Shown here: piece by piece, positions 1-10,493 of the stretch
How positions within the stretch are numbered: the first letter of the stretch is position 1
Layout of the letters: every line of letters begins with the position of its first letter
Assembly (NCBI GenBank): GCA_037178855.1
Contig: JASJZC010000001.1
Location: 8,680,001 to 8,744,000, forward strand
Direction of reading: 5' to 3'
Length of the DNA: 64,000 nucleotides
Source of the DNA: Oscheius sp. JU75
Taxonomy: Eukaryota; Nematoda; Chromadorea; Rhabditida; Rhabditidae
The notes under the pieces: model-generated
Seen by the model: only the letters and a program-made list of their open reading frames with translations
What the model was told of the DNA's origin: nothing
The model's database searches: none
Position numbers and translations under genes: made by a program

Positions 1-221
1 CGAGGATAGTTATTATAACAGTTGTTAAGCTGTAATCCCCCGACCCAGGTACAGGTTTCCGTGTCTCTTCCGCTTATATAAAGGTGATCGACCACTGTGT
101 GTGTCCACATGGTTCCGTTTAACGTGTTTTCGACACTGGCGTGTTTTTTCGATTCGCGAATTGTTGTTAGAAACGTGAGTCAATGGTATCAGATGTCATT
201 CCGTCCCTTTTAGGTAAATTC

Positions 222-629
222 TTGGTAATAGTTCGGCAGGCGCCCCCTTTCGTTTAAATTTTTGGCGCACTTTTACAATATCGCTCAGAATAGGTTTTTC
301 TGAGGAAATTTACCAACTTTTTCAGTTTTTGATGGCTTTTACCGAATCCAGCGTGTAAAAAAACCCCCTAGAATGTTAGAAAAGTGAAAAAAAAACTACG
401 GAAAAGAACGAGTTATTCGAGGTTTGTCTCAAACTTAGTTCTCTGATTTCCCTGTTGTTTATGACGTTTTGCATGTTCTTAAGGGTTCTTTTTGCACGCT
501 GGATTTGATAAACGCAGTTAGAAACTGGAAAAACTAATAAATTTTTATGAGAAAAACACGATTTTAGACGAAGGGGGGAACTACCGTAATTTTTGACTTG
601 AAGGGGGGAGCCTGCCGAACTATTACCAA
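222..629. mobile_element. Foldback MITE-like element with 4-bp target duplication
   Basis: The left end TTGGTAATAGTTCGGCAGGC is matched by its exact reverse complement at the right end (610-629). Similarity between the arms continues inward for roughly 150-200 bases; for example AATCCAGCGTG at 346-356 is mirrored near 495-505. The element is flanked by ATTC on both sides (218-221 and 630-633), which fits a target-site duplication. It has no coding capacity, so it is probably a non-autonomous DNA transposon. The family was not identified. Confidence 0.8.
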
Positions 630-835
630 ATTCTTTACTCTCAATGACACTGCTACACAGTTTGTAATGATTTTCCCATAGTTATAGGTCAATAGCTCGA
701 CGTACTCTTCTATCTGTATACTTTCCAAACAACATTTTTAGAAGACTAGCTGCCCTATTGAACGCATTGGAACTAAAGCGACGACACAATCCAATCCAGC
801 TTTTCAGACTCAGGGCGCCACTTGCGTGCTTGACA

Positions 836-888
836 GTGTTTCGCAAAGTTGTAGCCTATATCAAAATCTATAATTTTGCAGAACATCA
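836..888. repeat. Short palindromic hairpin repeat, copy 1
   Basis: A diverged copy of a window-wide imperfect palindrome: CGCAAAGTTGTAG, a short spacer, then TAATTTTGCAGAACATCA. The best-preserved copies are at 24373-24427 and 32992-33046. Confidence 0.6.
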
Positions 889-2932
889 TTTAGCTGGAAA
901 CCTGTACAGAGCTATTTTGGCTTGAGGGCTCCTCTGTGTCGCTCGCAGGCTTGTCCAAAACCCTCCAGTTTTGGATTTTCCTAATCTACGCAGCGCCGCG
1001 GCAAAATTTGTGCTCTGCTGCGCTGCTCAGCACTTTTCCCGAGATTTCCAAGTCAAAAAACGCGGTGGCGCGACGCAACGGAGAGACTCAAAATGGACAA
1101 GCGTGGTCGCTCCCTTACTAATAGAATGAGGAACGGAATCGTGCCTCTCTCTCAGTTTAACCTAGAAAGTTCATGTCATTTTTCAAAAAGTTAACTGATT
1201 ACCTGGTTTCACTTTTCAAGCCACGCTAGTAGCCAAAGATCCTATTCCCTTCAGTTTTTGTCTATAGATTGCTCTCTTCCGTGATAACTGAACATCTGTT
1301 CATCTCAAGATCACCACTAGGAACTTTTTGTAGACTATTTTGATTTACGATCCATGCAAAGACTTGTCGGACTCACCTGCCTCGCGGAGCACGCAGGACA
1401 GCTCTGGAATTTATGACTTAACACAGAGTTTGCATAGGAGGGGTGTCTGAGAGTCTGATGAAAGTTTATGATTCTGGAAACATCTGGGTAGTGGGGGAAA
1501 GGGCAGATTACAGTAAGGATCGATGACTGTGATCTAGCGAGAGAGGGAGAGAGCCGGATGCTCCCGTCAGAAGATTCGCTGGTCATCGGATGTGACAATT
1601 CCGCGCGAAATAGTAGCCCGAGGTGAGAGACAGACGAGTTCACACCTTCCTCTTTCATTTTTGACCTGTCTGGGGCCAGGAACGGGAAGTCAAGAATCTT
1701 TTGACTTCTGAAGGCTTACCAGCGCAGTTGGAATCTTTACAGAGCATCGGAAAAGTCAGTCCTACGACTAGTACCATAGCTTTGGAGAATGGTACCCAGT
1801 GTAAACAGTCTTTTGAAAGACACATCCTTCTTGCTGACCGTTATCGGTAAACTGTCGCGATCAAACTAATTACCATTTTCCAAAAGGGATATTGAAGGAC
1901 GAATACCGAAAGCAGCTGACTTTGAATCCGACTCAGAGTTCGTAAGGTCGATCTCATTTGGCGAGCTCCCAGAATAAATGTACTGTTTAGTATTGTAGTA
2001 CATTCTCTAGTAAGAGAAGAGTTTGACATGCCCGTCCGTCTAGATAAATTTTAAAAGAATGGCTTGGAATCGAAGTTGAAGGAATGGACTATGGATAGTA
2101 AGAGAGTCATTTGGGATCTTCTCCAAAGTCACAGCTGGAATGTCATACTCTCCAAAAAAAGTGTAGTTCCCAGAGTGCACTGAGAGAGAGAGAAAGAGAG
2201 AGGATCAGTCGTCTGGCTTGGTATTTGATGTGAAAGGTCCCTCTCCTCGTTCATGCAAGAGGTGGTGTAATAGGATACGAGCCAAAACTGTCAATAGAGA
2301 CTGAACACCTGGCCAGCATACAGAGATCCGGAAAGAAAGACGGACAAATTGGCCCAACCGAGTGCTGAAACTGATTGGTGTGAGAAAGTGGGAAGAGGGA
2401 GGCAGGTCATTTGTTATAGACCAGGTGTCTCCAGCCCCCTGATAACAGATCTATCACCATGAGCTCTTCCTTCTGAATTATTCTCTTTGCTCTCGTCACC
2501 ACCACAAATAGCTTGGTCCAATTATGTTCAGGTAGTTGCAGGTTTGCCCTTCCGGTCTTTTCAGGACTTTTGGGGGCAATCTTCACCACGGGAGATTGGA
2601 GAGAAACTCGGAGATTCGGCAGGGACAGGTGTTCGATACGGGGGCCAAGATTCGAAATAAATGACTTCTTAAGACAATGAGAACACCATAGCGAAAGAGA
2701 GAGAGGATAGAGCAAAAATCTCCCAGGGATACGGGAGGACCAGGAAGTCGAGGGGAGAATGACCAGAAGGAGGTCTTTGGGACACTGAAAGCTGGCTAGC
2801 CAAATCCCATCTTCGAGGGCTTACACGCTGTTCCTATACCGTCTCTACAACTCAACTTATCAACAGACTGTGTTTTCCCAAATACCATAGCTTGAAAATG
2901 AAAAATGAACAAAACGAACTTTTCAATGCAGC

Positions 2933-2938
2933 TTTATT
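2933..2938 (-). promoter_or_regulatory. Poly(A) signal AATAAA
   Basis: AATAAA on the minus strand about 20 bases after the stop codon at 2957. Its position supports the reality of the single-exon gene just upstream. Confidence 0.7.
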
Positions 2939-2956
2939 GGTTTCATTGTCGCTCAT

Positions 2957-3451
2957 CTAGTCGTCGTCTTCGTCGACTTCGCAGCGTGTGATTCGAGTCT
3001 GTGATCCGTCGAGACAGGTGGCTTTTCCGGCCTCCGAGTAGACTGTCATCCCGTCTGTAATCCAGGCCTCGATTCTGTCGCCGAAGCGTTTCAGTTTGGC
3101 ACCGTAGATCATGGCCACATTGGTGCGTGGCAGTTGACAGTGGGAGGTGATCTCCTCTTCCAACTGACTACCATTCTCCTGCTTCAGATGGCAGCCGTGG
3201 GAGACAAACAGATGGACATTCTTTCCCTGGACGACGATATCGATGCCGCTGGAGACGATGACCGGCACCTCGGACTGACAGATGACTCGGGAGAAGCAGT
3301 AGGCCGTCGAGAGACACAACGGCTGCCACCCGTGCTGGATTTGGAAGGCAAACTTCTGGTTCTTCTTGTTTCTGCCAGCAGACGCGTAGTAAATCAACAC
3401 TGGTCCTCCGGAGCAGATTTCGTACAGTTTGGGCGAGTGAGGAAAAGCCAT
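2957..3451 (-). CDS. Unrecognised 164-aa protein with acidic C-terminus
   Basis: One open exon encodes 164 residues with eight cysteines and the acidic end DEDDD. I recognise no family. There is no clear signal peptide at the chosen Met, so an undetected upstream exon could exist; a possible acceptor (TGGCAG) lies just 5' of the start. A minus-strand AATAAA follows the stop closely, which argues that the 3' end is real. An open frame on the opposite strand (3134-3574) covers the same DNA but lacks other support. The two conserved-looking cysteine blocks, near residues 47-59 and 87-104, suggest a disulfide-bonded or metal-binding fold, but that is only inference. Confidence 0.5.
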   Translation of the reverse strand: MAFPHSPKLYEICSGGPVLIYYASAGRNKKNQKFAFQIQHGWQPLCLSTAYCFSRVICQSEVPVIVSSGIDIVVQGKNVHLFVSHGCHLKQENGSQLEEEITSHCQLPRTNVAMIYGAKLKRFGDRIEAWITDGMTVYSEAGKATCLDGSQTRITRCEVDEDDD

Positions 3452-3824
3452 CCGAGCTGCCAGTCACTAGTAGTACTGAGTTATCTCGGCTTTCTTTATC
3501 GTTTGCTATTCGAATTTGTAAATAGAGTAAGTTGGAAGTTTTTAAAGTTAAAATGTTCGAAACAAAATTATTAGCAAGACAGTTTTAATTGCTTCAAGGA
3601 GAATAACTCAAACATTCTTCTGGGTCTTGAAACTTTGAACACGACAACTTTGTACTAGCGAGTGAGTCACGGGCAGTCATTGAAGAACATGGAAGGATAT
3701 TTCTGGTAGAAAGCCCAAAACAGTTGGCTATATACGTCACAGTGTCCTTGTACGTGGCTCTGCTAGCACAGCTGTCCCCACTCCCGATTCCAGCCGATCC
3801 CAATATCGCCTAGTCCATTGTGAA

Positions 3825-4434
3825 ATGTTCATTCTAGTCGTCCTAGTTTCGTCACTTTTGCTCACTTTGGCTCAAGAAGGTACCAGTTCAGTCTCTCCCC
3901 CAACTATCGCTTCTACTTCTATTCTTCCTCCAACTTCTTCCGCAGATTCTAAAACTACTTTTGTCTCTGTCGCAGTCACTAGCACGGGACAGCCCAATCC
4001 GGTCACTAATGCAACAACTCCAGCTTCAGTAGGAACTTCTGCGAGTCCTGGCAATGCAACCCATACCGTCTCGGTTCTTCCAACCAACTCTTCAACAAGT
4101 AATCTGATTCCGGAATTTAATACAACCACGCCGGAGCCGACCACCAGGGCTGTCCCTCGACCGCCTTCATTTGCTGCTGGATCGTTTTTCAGTAAGTTCG
4201 TCAGCGAGCCAGCATGTGTCGCCCATACTTTCTCGCTGCTTTCAAAAAAGACTCATCGAGATGGGAAGGGTGAGGCAAGACGGTTTTCACCGCTTCTCCA
4301 CTTTCCAAACCACATTCTTTTCAGTCGGCTTCGTCGTTGGCATCATCATTTGTCTCGGAGTAGGAGCTGGAATCTTTCTGTTCAGGAAACGGAACCCGTC
4401 CAACGCTTCAGTCGGCTACAGACCGTATCCCTAA
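3825..4434 (+). CDS. CD164/endolyn-like sialomucin
   Basis: Exons 3825-4191 and 4325-4434 give 158 aa. The protein starts with a signal peptide (MFILVVLVSSLLLTLAQ). About 100 residues very rich in Ser/Thr/Pro with NxS/T sites follow: a mucin stalk expected to be heavily O-glycosylated. The spliced C-terminus has a hydrophobic segment (about residues 121-142, SFFIGFVVGIIICLGVGAG) and a short basic tail ending GYRPYP. The order signal peptide, mucin, SF-I-G transmembrane segment, Tyr-containing tail is that of CD164-family sialomucins of endolysosomal and plasma membranes. The stop lies only 31 bases from the stop of the convergent FKBP gene. Identification rests on the architecture and the transmembrane motif, because mucin stalks do not conserve sequence. 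Confidence 0.75.
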
Positions 4435-4446
4435 CTTTATTGTAAC

Positions 4447-4452
4447 AATAAA
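4447..4452 (+). promoter_or_regulatory. Poly(A) signal AATAAA
   Basis: AATAAA 12 bases after the stop of the CD164-like gene. It lies inside the 31-base gap to the convergent FKBP coding region, so the two 3' ends must overlap. Confidence 0.8.
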
Positions 4453-4465
4453 AGAGCGAAAACAA

Positions 4466-5628
4466 TTATAACTCTTCCTTCTTGTCCTCCTTTTCAGTGA
4501 GGAACTGCTCAATTCGGTCAGCTGCCTCGTCGTTCTCCTCGTAGGTCACTATTCCGTCGTTGTCAAAGTCCAGAATCCAGGCCAGTCCGGGGTCTCGTAG
4601 CTTTCCCTTCTTTGCCTTTACACTCTTCTTTGCATCCATCGTGGCCTGATCTCTGGACATGACCTGTGCCCATTCAGATCCACTGATTTTGCCATCCTTG
4701 TCCATATCGAAGTATCTTAAAGGACTGCTTATAGTTGGAAAGGAAACAAACTTTATGTAGTAGCTAATAGCCTGACTGTTGTCAATGTCCGCATTCTTCC
4801 AGACCTTCCCAAACTCTTTCATTTTGGCCAGCCAGGCTGTCAGATCCTCCTTCGTGAGAACCGTATCGTTATTGCGATCGAGAAAATCGAACATTAGTTC
4901 TGGAGTGTAAGGTTCGATGTTGACCACGTCGATTGAGAGACTGATCCAGTGCTCGTCAGTGGGAACGTGCTTCCAAACTGAAATAATAACAGTAAGTAGT
5001 AGGATTCACGTTCAATCCAAACGCAGTCCCTGTTTTCCACAAGGAATAATTACTGCCCGCCAGAAACTTTCTACTTTAGAAAACTCACCCTTGCTCTTGG
5101 CCCGCTGTGCCAATCTGAAGGGGACTTGAATCTTTCGAATCTCCTGTTTACATACTCCTACAAGTCCCTTGTCCAGCCCGGGAAGTGTCATTCCGACTCC
5201 GAGTTGGATTCTGATCGGCTCCAGCTCGTATGTCTGATGTATTTTGCGACCATCCTCGACGAACAACTGAACAGAGGGTCTGTTTGATCGCGAGGGCGAG
5301 AGAGGGTGGATAATTGGGTGAATTTCGCCTACCTTGTAGTGGAAAGTAACAAAGTCTTTACGACCAGCAGTCTGGGGACAATCTGCCGGGATAAAGGTTC
5401 GGTCAACTCGAATGTCCAGCGGCTTCCCGCCATTTGACATCTCCTCAAGATGACGGATTTGGGCAGCCGACATGGGTTTGCCTTCTCCTCTAAAGCAAAG
5501 TTTCAACAAGACTAATGCCAATACCGTAGTTCAATGATGGGAATGGCATCCTCTTGTCGCTTGCCTACTGCCTCTTCTATGGAGCCACAGAGAGCGATTG
5601 GCAGGAGAATGAGGAAGAGGGGACCCAT
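4466..5628 (-). CDS. ER-resident FKBP with EF-hands and KEEL tail
   Basis: Exons 5628-5525, 5489-5333, 5266-5089 and 4977-4466 (316 aa). A signal peptide (about residues 1-16) precedes an FKBP-like domain (KDFVTFHYK...LGVGMTLPGLDKGL). EF-hand-like loops follow: DRNNDTVLTKED, DMDKDGKISGSE and DFDNDGIVTYEE. The protein ends KEEL, a KDEL-type ER retrieval signal. This is the layout of FKBP7/FKBP14-type lumenal chaperones that bind calcium and act on secreted or matrix proteins. Several residues that line the isomerase pocket in FKBP12 look replaced: the FD pair reads IH, the VI pair reads TL and the floor Trp is Leu. Catalysis may therefore be weak or absent. The last exon could hide one further 46-base intron, but it is open throughout. 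Confidence 0.9.
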
Positions 5629-5639
5629 TCAGAATGGGA

Positions 5640-6360
5640 AGGAACGGTCGGAGGCGGTCGCGACTCGACCTTGTTAGCCCCCGGTCTCGCATAATGGCCA
5701 TTGATCGGAGAAGTGACCCCTCCGGATGACCCCCACGGTGTTGTCTCTGTAACCAGTTATGACAGTCGGAAAACTAGCAAGCAGAGAGAGAGGCAGGGTG
5801 ACAGTTTCGACAGAGCTGATCTTTAAAATCGGAAAAGAGGTTCCGTAGTCTATAGGAAAGAAATACAAGACTTTTATGCTGGTTCCGCAGTGAAAGTGTT
5901 TTCAAAGTACATCCAGAAAAAAAGGATAGAGATGGTAACCACGGGCGGGTGACCACGGGCGAGCCCAAGCCAAAAATAAAATAACTCTTTTCGGGAAGTG
6001 CTTTTCCAGCGTTGTGATGTCCAGCAAAGTTGTAGATTTCGACAAGGGCTACAACTGTAGAACATCACTAAGTTGAGCAACTATACACGAAATGACATCT
6101 AGAAGGGGGAACAGAGGGTGTCCTGTGACTTAAAACCCAAGAATACTTGTTACCAAGGAACTCTACAAGCATTATGTACTTGAAACTCGAAAAAAAAGGA
6201 AAAAAATGAGCGCATAGCGAAATCGCAGATAACCATCAGAATCAGAATTTTTCACTGATTACTGTAGCGAAGTCCGACTTTAATATCTGGAGTACAGTTC
6301 GAACACCTCCCTTGTAAGAAATTCCAATCCAGACCCGTATGTTTTATATTCACTCTCTAG
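5640..6360. other. Intergenic region
   Basis: About 720 bases between the FKBP start and the Nudix gene's 3' end. I see no exon. It contains one hairpin-repeat copy (6013-6068). Confidence 0.6.
6013..6068. repeat. Short palindromic hairpin repeat, copy 2
   Basis: GTGATGTCCAGCAAAGTTGT is followed by a spacer and then CTACAACTGTAGAACATCAC, giving a near-palindrome of the window-wide hairpin family. Confidence 0.75.
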
Positions 6361-6362
6361 CA

Positions 6363-7841
6363 TTACAACTTGGCATCGTTAGTCTTAAATGGCAGACTGG
6401 CCGAGAAGTAGACGGCATCTATGGCAGCATTGACCGGGATGTGTAGCATAACCTGCTCGGTGATTTGTGGAGTCAGATCGTACTGCGGGTACTTTTGCAA
6501 GACGCCCATCGCGACCATGATGCTCATCAGCGCCGTGACTCCGTAGGTATGTGCCTCGGGGAACTGAAAACAGTGTCATAAAATTCGCTGTTCACGTGAT
6601 AAGGCCAGGCTTTGTACTAAAAGTCAGGTGATTGCATAAGCCGGAAGTGGAAGAGTCCCCTTACATGGAATGAGTGCACAGCATATCGGGCATCCAGATC
6701 GTAAGACGAATGGTCTTCATCCAGTAGGAATGAGGACAGAGGCTTCCAGAAGAAACTAGCCACCTCGGACGTGTTCAGTTTGAGAGTCAAGGGTCGTCTG
6801 ACCAGTGCCACGGTCGGCTGAATGATCACGTCGAAGCGCGAGCGGAAGGGAGGTAGACATCCGAGGACGAGGTAGTCTTCCGTAGTTAGACCGATTTCCT
6901 GCAAGAGTTACAGTAAGGACTGGACTCCGACCCCCATTTTGGCCTATCTCTCCGAAAGCAACCAAACTGAATACGAATGCCATTCGTAGCGCCATTTTAG
7001 ATTAGGAGTGTCTGTAGTTGGGTAGGGTGATCGAGAACTTAGTGTCTGATCATCAATTTTTGGGATCGTGCAACCCAGTATAGCTATGTGAATGGACATA
7101 TAGCTCTGTAAAATAGGAAAACTTGAAAAATGAACTTTTAAGCCAGAAGCGGGGCTCCTTGCACACATGGAAGAGCGCGGCTCAAACAACTTCCTCGGTC
7201 TATTTCCACCCCAAGACAAAAATATTCAGTCTCTTCATGTTCTGCAAAGTTGTAGATCTTCACATGCTCTACAAGTTTGCACAATATCAAAAATGACTTC
7301 TAGGATATGTTTTGGTGCTCAGCACCCTTTGTGTAAATATCTTCTATGCCATTTTTAAAATTCCAGGCTATCAACTGTTCTGTGCCTGATTTTGTCCACA
7401 ACTTTGTAGAATATCGTAAATCTTAAAAGTGAAGCCTTGCACCCCAAAAAGCACCAACTTCTTCTGTCTCCCTTATGGCCGTCTGCTGTAGGTCGCCATC
7501 CTCCTCATCGTACATGCCTCCCGGAAAGCAGACCTCGCCAGGATGTCGTCTCAGATGTTCGGATCGTACACACAACAAAACCTGGTACTCTCCGTCCAGT
7601 TCATCCAAAAGGATCAGCACCCCAGCATTCTGAAACTTTGTGCTCAAATCACATCACCTTTGTCACTGTCCCCGGTCCATATCACGGTTGTTGGAAGAGT
7701 CCAGATTGTCTGGGCTTCCCCGACCGTGCGATAAGGAGGGAAAGTCATCAAACATACCTTTTCGGCCGAAGGCTGTGCCGAGATTAGACGGAGGCGAAGT
7801 TTTCGCTTCAGCTCGGTAGCCCTGTCCTCTGTGGTTTGCAT
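6363..7841 (-). CDS. ndx-8: Peroxisomal coenzyme A diphosphatase (Nudix)
   Basis: Exons 7841-7758, 7629-7459, 6898-6665 and 6563-6363 (229 aa, all phase 0). The protein carries the CoA-specific Nudix signature upstream of the box (LLCVRS...RRHPGEVCFPGG, about residues 47-66). The Nudix box itself (about 66-88) ends RETEEEIGL, with the metal-binding Glu residues intact; it is joined across the third splice. Enzymes of this NUDT7/NDX-8 group cut CoA and acyl-CoAs to 3',5'-ADP and phosphopantetheine in peroxisomes. The C-terminus is AKL, a canonical PTS1 peroxisomal import signal, which supports that location. Intron 2 (7458-6899, 560 bases) is large and contains a hairpin repeat. The start was chosen because it opens exon 1 in frame with no better upstream Met. 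Confidence 0.92.
7237..7289. repeat. Short palindromic hairpin repeat, copy 3
   Basis: CATGTTCTGCAAAGTTGTAG, a spacer, then CTACAAGTTTGCACAATATC, within the large intron of the CoA-diphosphatase gene. A further half-copy follows at about 7395-7418. Confidence 0.75.
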
Positions 7842-10489
7842 GCCTGAACATTCCGAGAGGGATTAGTGATAACAGGAATTCTGAAGAGAGATCTAGGCAA
7901 TTAAGAGCGGTGATCAATTGCCCGGTGTTCCCTGAACCAAGGCCATGTCCCCCCTCGACAACGATGTGCCAATTGAGACGGAGACGGACCGGTCTGCTCT
8001 CCCTCATAATCATAAAAATGTCTCAGATTGAGGGAGAAGAGAGAGTCAGCTGTTCACGCCCAAATGACTGGCAGTTCTCGAGTTGCAAGGTTCTCTCGAT
8101 GATGCAATCGCGACCTCAACTGTCCAAGAGTGCCAGCCTTGCCGAGTCTTTTGGTTCAGACTCTTCCTCTTCCTGGAACATTGCTTAGCTACCGAAACGC
8201 AAGACAGTTTCCTGTCCAGTACTGAACTTTGTCTCCAGTACGACCTAATGACTACCATGCTTTGCTAATCCATTGATTCGTTCACTGTGCTCCAAAGAGA
8301 TCTTTCTGTCAGTTGTATTTATAAACTAGAAAGGGTACTGTCCTTCCAATTCTGTTCTTCTCAAGGTTCAAGTTACTCTCTGTCCAGAACAGTTGTCACT
8401 TCTCGACTACTATTCTATGCAAGAACATCCACTGCCTCACGACTACCAGAAAACTTCCAGTACAGTTCAACCAGTTGTTTACCATATTTGAAGAACTTTC
8501 CTAATCTATCTGATCTTCAAAACTGTCGAATCTCTCTTTTGACTAACGATGGTATCTTCTTACTGATTTAGACCTAGTACTTTGAAAATCTCTTCCAGGT
8601 AGCTCAGTAGACCAGACACTTGTTTACTTGTCCAAAGAGGACTACTTGCCCCAACCCAGCTGTTTCCAGGGATACTAAACTTTTACGAACGTATTATGCA
8701 GACACCAAAGCTGATGCATTTCGAAACATGCCTTTCGCTCTCTAAGAAAGAGACACGACAAGATATTTATGCGCTTTGTTCCTTCTCCGCCTCGTAAGGG
8801 GGGGATGGCGCAATGTCTGCGCAGTGTGCCATCTGTCAGGTCGAGCTAATTGTCACAGAGAGGGGGGGCGTGTCTACAACATTGATCGTCCAGCACCAAA
8901 ATCCTCTTTTCTCTTTTTCACATGTGTTCGAATGGACACGAAGGTAAGTTACACTAGGACTTTCGAAGAGGTCATTCTCCTACTTTTGCTCCAACCGCCT
9001 TGTCTCCCACTCTGGGTCAAGGGTCTCCTTGAGGACTTCCTGACCAGTTCCTTGACCACCTGCTCGATACCGAATTCTGTCACGTGACTACCAAAATCTC
9101 TGTCCAGTTTACTCGACTGCCATCAGTTCAGTTGTGTTACTTGTCTTTCTTTCTGTCGTCTGACTGTCGCTTCCTACTCGACCATCTCTTATGTTTTAAG
9201 TCCTGACTACTTAGTTCGAAAGAAATCTTGTTCCTAGCTTCCAAAGCCTGATTGACTACCCCGTATTTACACTAATAATTCCTGCTCCATGGTCATCCAT
9301 CAAACCTCGGCATGCTAATGAACCCGCGTCCAATTATTTCGCCCTCAAGTATTCAAAGCGCTTCACCTCCTAGATAAATTCCTAAGCCCAAGGTTTCCAT
9401 CGATCCGTGTACTATCTAACCTCGAAATCTAATCGTAGAGAGGGGGTAGATTGCGCGAGAGAGAGAGGCCATGCATTGTTTATGAAACACTAGTAGGGAG
9501 AAGTAATGACCGAGACCCATTCATCACACCGGGGCGATGATTCAACAATCTTTCGTGGGAGCGACGCGACGAGATTCTTTTTCGCACAATAGACAGAGAA
9601 AATTCGATAACTGATCGGCCACGCTACTACAACATGTTCGGCTGTGTTAGACGACGAGTTGCAAGGGTAATCTTTTCGGAAAACAAGAAAATCTCTAGGA
9701 GCCCCATTCTCTTTCTTCCTACAATCAAAAGACTTGTGATCTTGTTCGGGAACCCTTTGCTCTTGTACGAAAGATTCATACATCAGCAAACAGCACCTAT
9801 TGTTCGAAATTCTGACCATATAACTTTTTTGACATGTAGAGCCGATTCCTACCATTATTTTTACCCTAGGATACGGGTATCATCGGAAACAAGCTGACAA
9901 AATACCAGGTAACCGGGTTTACAGGGTAGGAACTAGAAGGCCGCGACATCTTTCCATTCTGAAGGTCTTGAAGAGCCAAAGTTGCTAGGTCTTTGCTGGT
10001 GACAGTTTGCAAAACTAATCGTTCCGGAAGGAATCTCCCTCTAGGACTCTCTCCCTCTCTAATGAGTAGGCTTGGTCCGGAATTGGCTGCCGATGTCACC
10101 TCCTCTCCGGGCGCGCAGCACTCTATATCGAGTTACTTTGAGTCGCATGTATCCCTTTTCCTTTCTCTCTGATCAGAAAACTGCGAGCCCATTAGCATAT
10201 CGGCTGTTTGTTCTGCCACACCAACACACGGGCGACAGGTGATTGACACCGCTCGCTCCCAACGGCGAATAACTTCCCTCTCGGGCCTTTATATTCCATT
10301 TCTTCCGTCTTTCGTTACTATGCTGGACATCGCAAAGCTTGAATTTACCGTTTTCGACACGACAAACCCGTATACGTAATTGCGTATTTTGGGGGAGCCG
10401 CGGTAACTGTCGCTTTGAAACACAACAAAGTCTGCTTCTAAACTTTTTCCACAAAGATCTCGACAGCAAACTGTGACTTTTAGAATGTC
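7842..10489. other. Intergenic region, strand-biased and motif-rich
   Basis: I found no supportable exon. Open frames at 8776-9087, 9490-9855 (-) and 9634-9897 (+) lack domains and flanking splice logic. The stretch 8190-9250 is pyrimidine-rich on the + strand and scattered with CTGTCCAG and GACTACC words, as if derived from an old degenerate repeat. The region presumably includes the promoter of the SHB-like gene. Confidence 0.5.
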
Positions 10490-10493
10490 ATGA
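10485..10493 (+). promoter_or_regulatory. Two-codon upstream ORF overlapping the start codon
   Basis: ATGTCATGA: an upstream ATG TCA TGA whose stop codon overlaps the ATG (10490-10492) chosen for the SHB-like protein. It matters only if the transcript's 5' end lies upstream of it, which is unknown. Confidence 0.4.

Larger units (their letters stand above)
1..2930. other. Intergenic region
   Basis: I find no coding exon I can support. Short open frames at 936-1121, 1335-1658 and 2407-2715 have no recognisable domain and no splice continuation. The stretch holds a foldback inverted-repeat element (222-629), one copy of a short hairpin repeat (836-888) and GA-rich low-complexity runs around 2185-2205. 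Confidence 0.6.

Noticed and set aside
936-1121. Small + strand open frame starting MSLAGLSK
   Set aside because: No domain, no neighbouring exon with compatible splice sites, and it lies in repeat-rich DNA.
3134-3574. A 146-codon + strand open frame over the orphan gene
   Set aside because: It lies opposite the minus-strand frame that has a poly(A) signal after its stop, and its translation shows no domain or signal peptide.
3594-3803. Minus-strand open frame of 69 codons with several Cys residues
   Set aside because: No signal peptide, no splice link to the 2957-3451 exon that I could justify, and no poly(A) signal in the usual place.
4741-4790. A possible extra 46-base intron in the last FKBP exon
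   Set aside because: The exon is open without it and the linker length is tolerable. Only transcript data could decide.
9490-9897. Overlapping open frames on both strands
   Set aside because: Neither translation looks like a protein family, and coding on both strands at once is unlikely.
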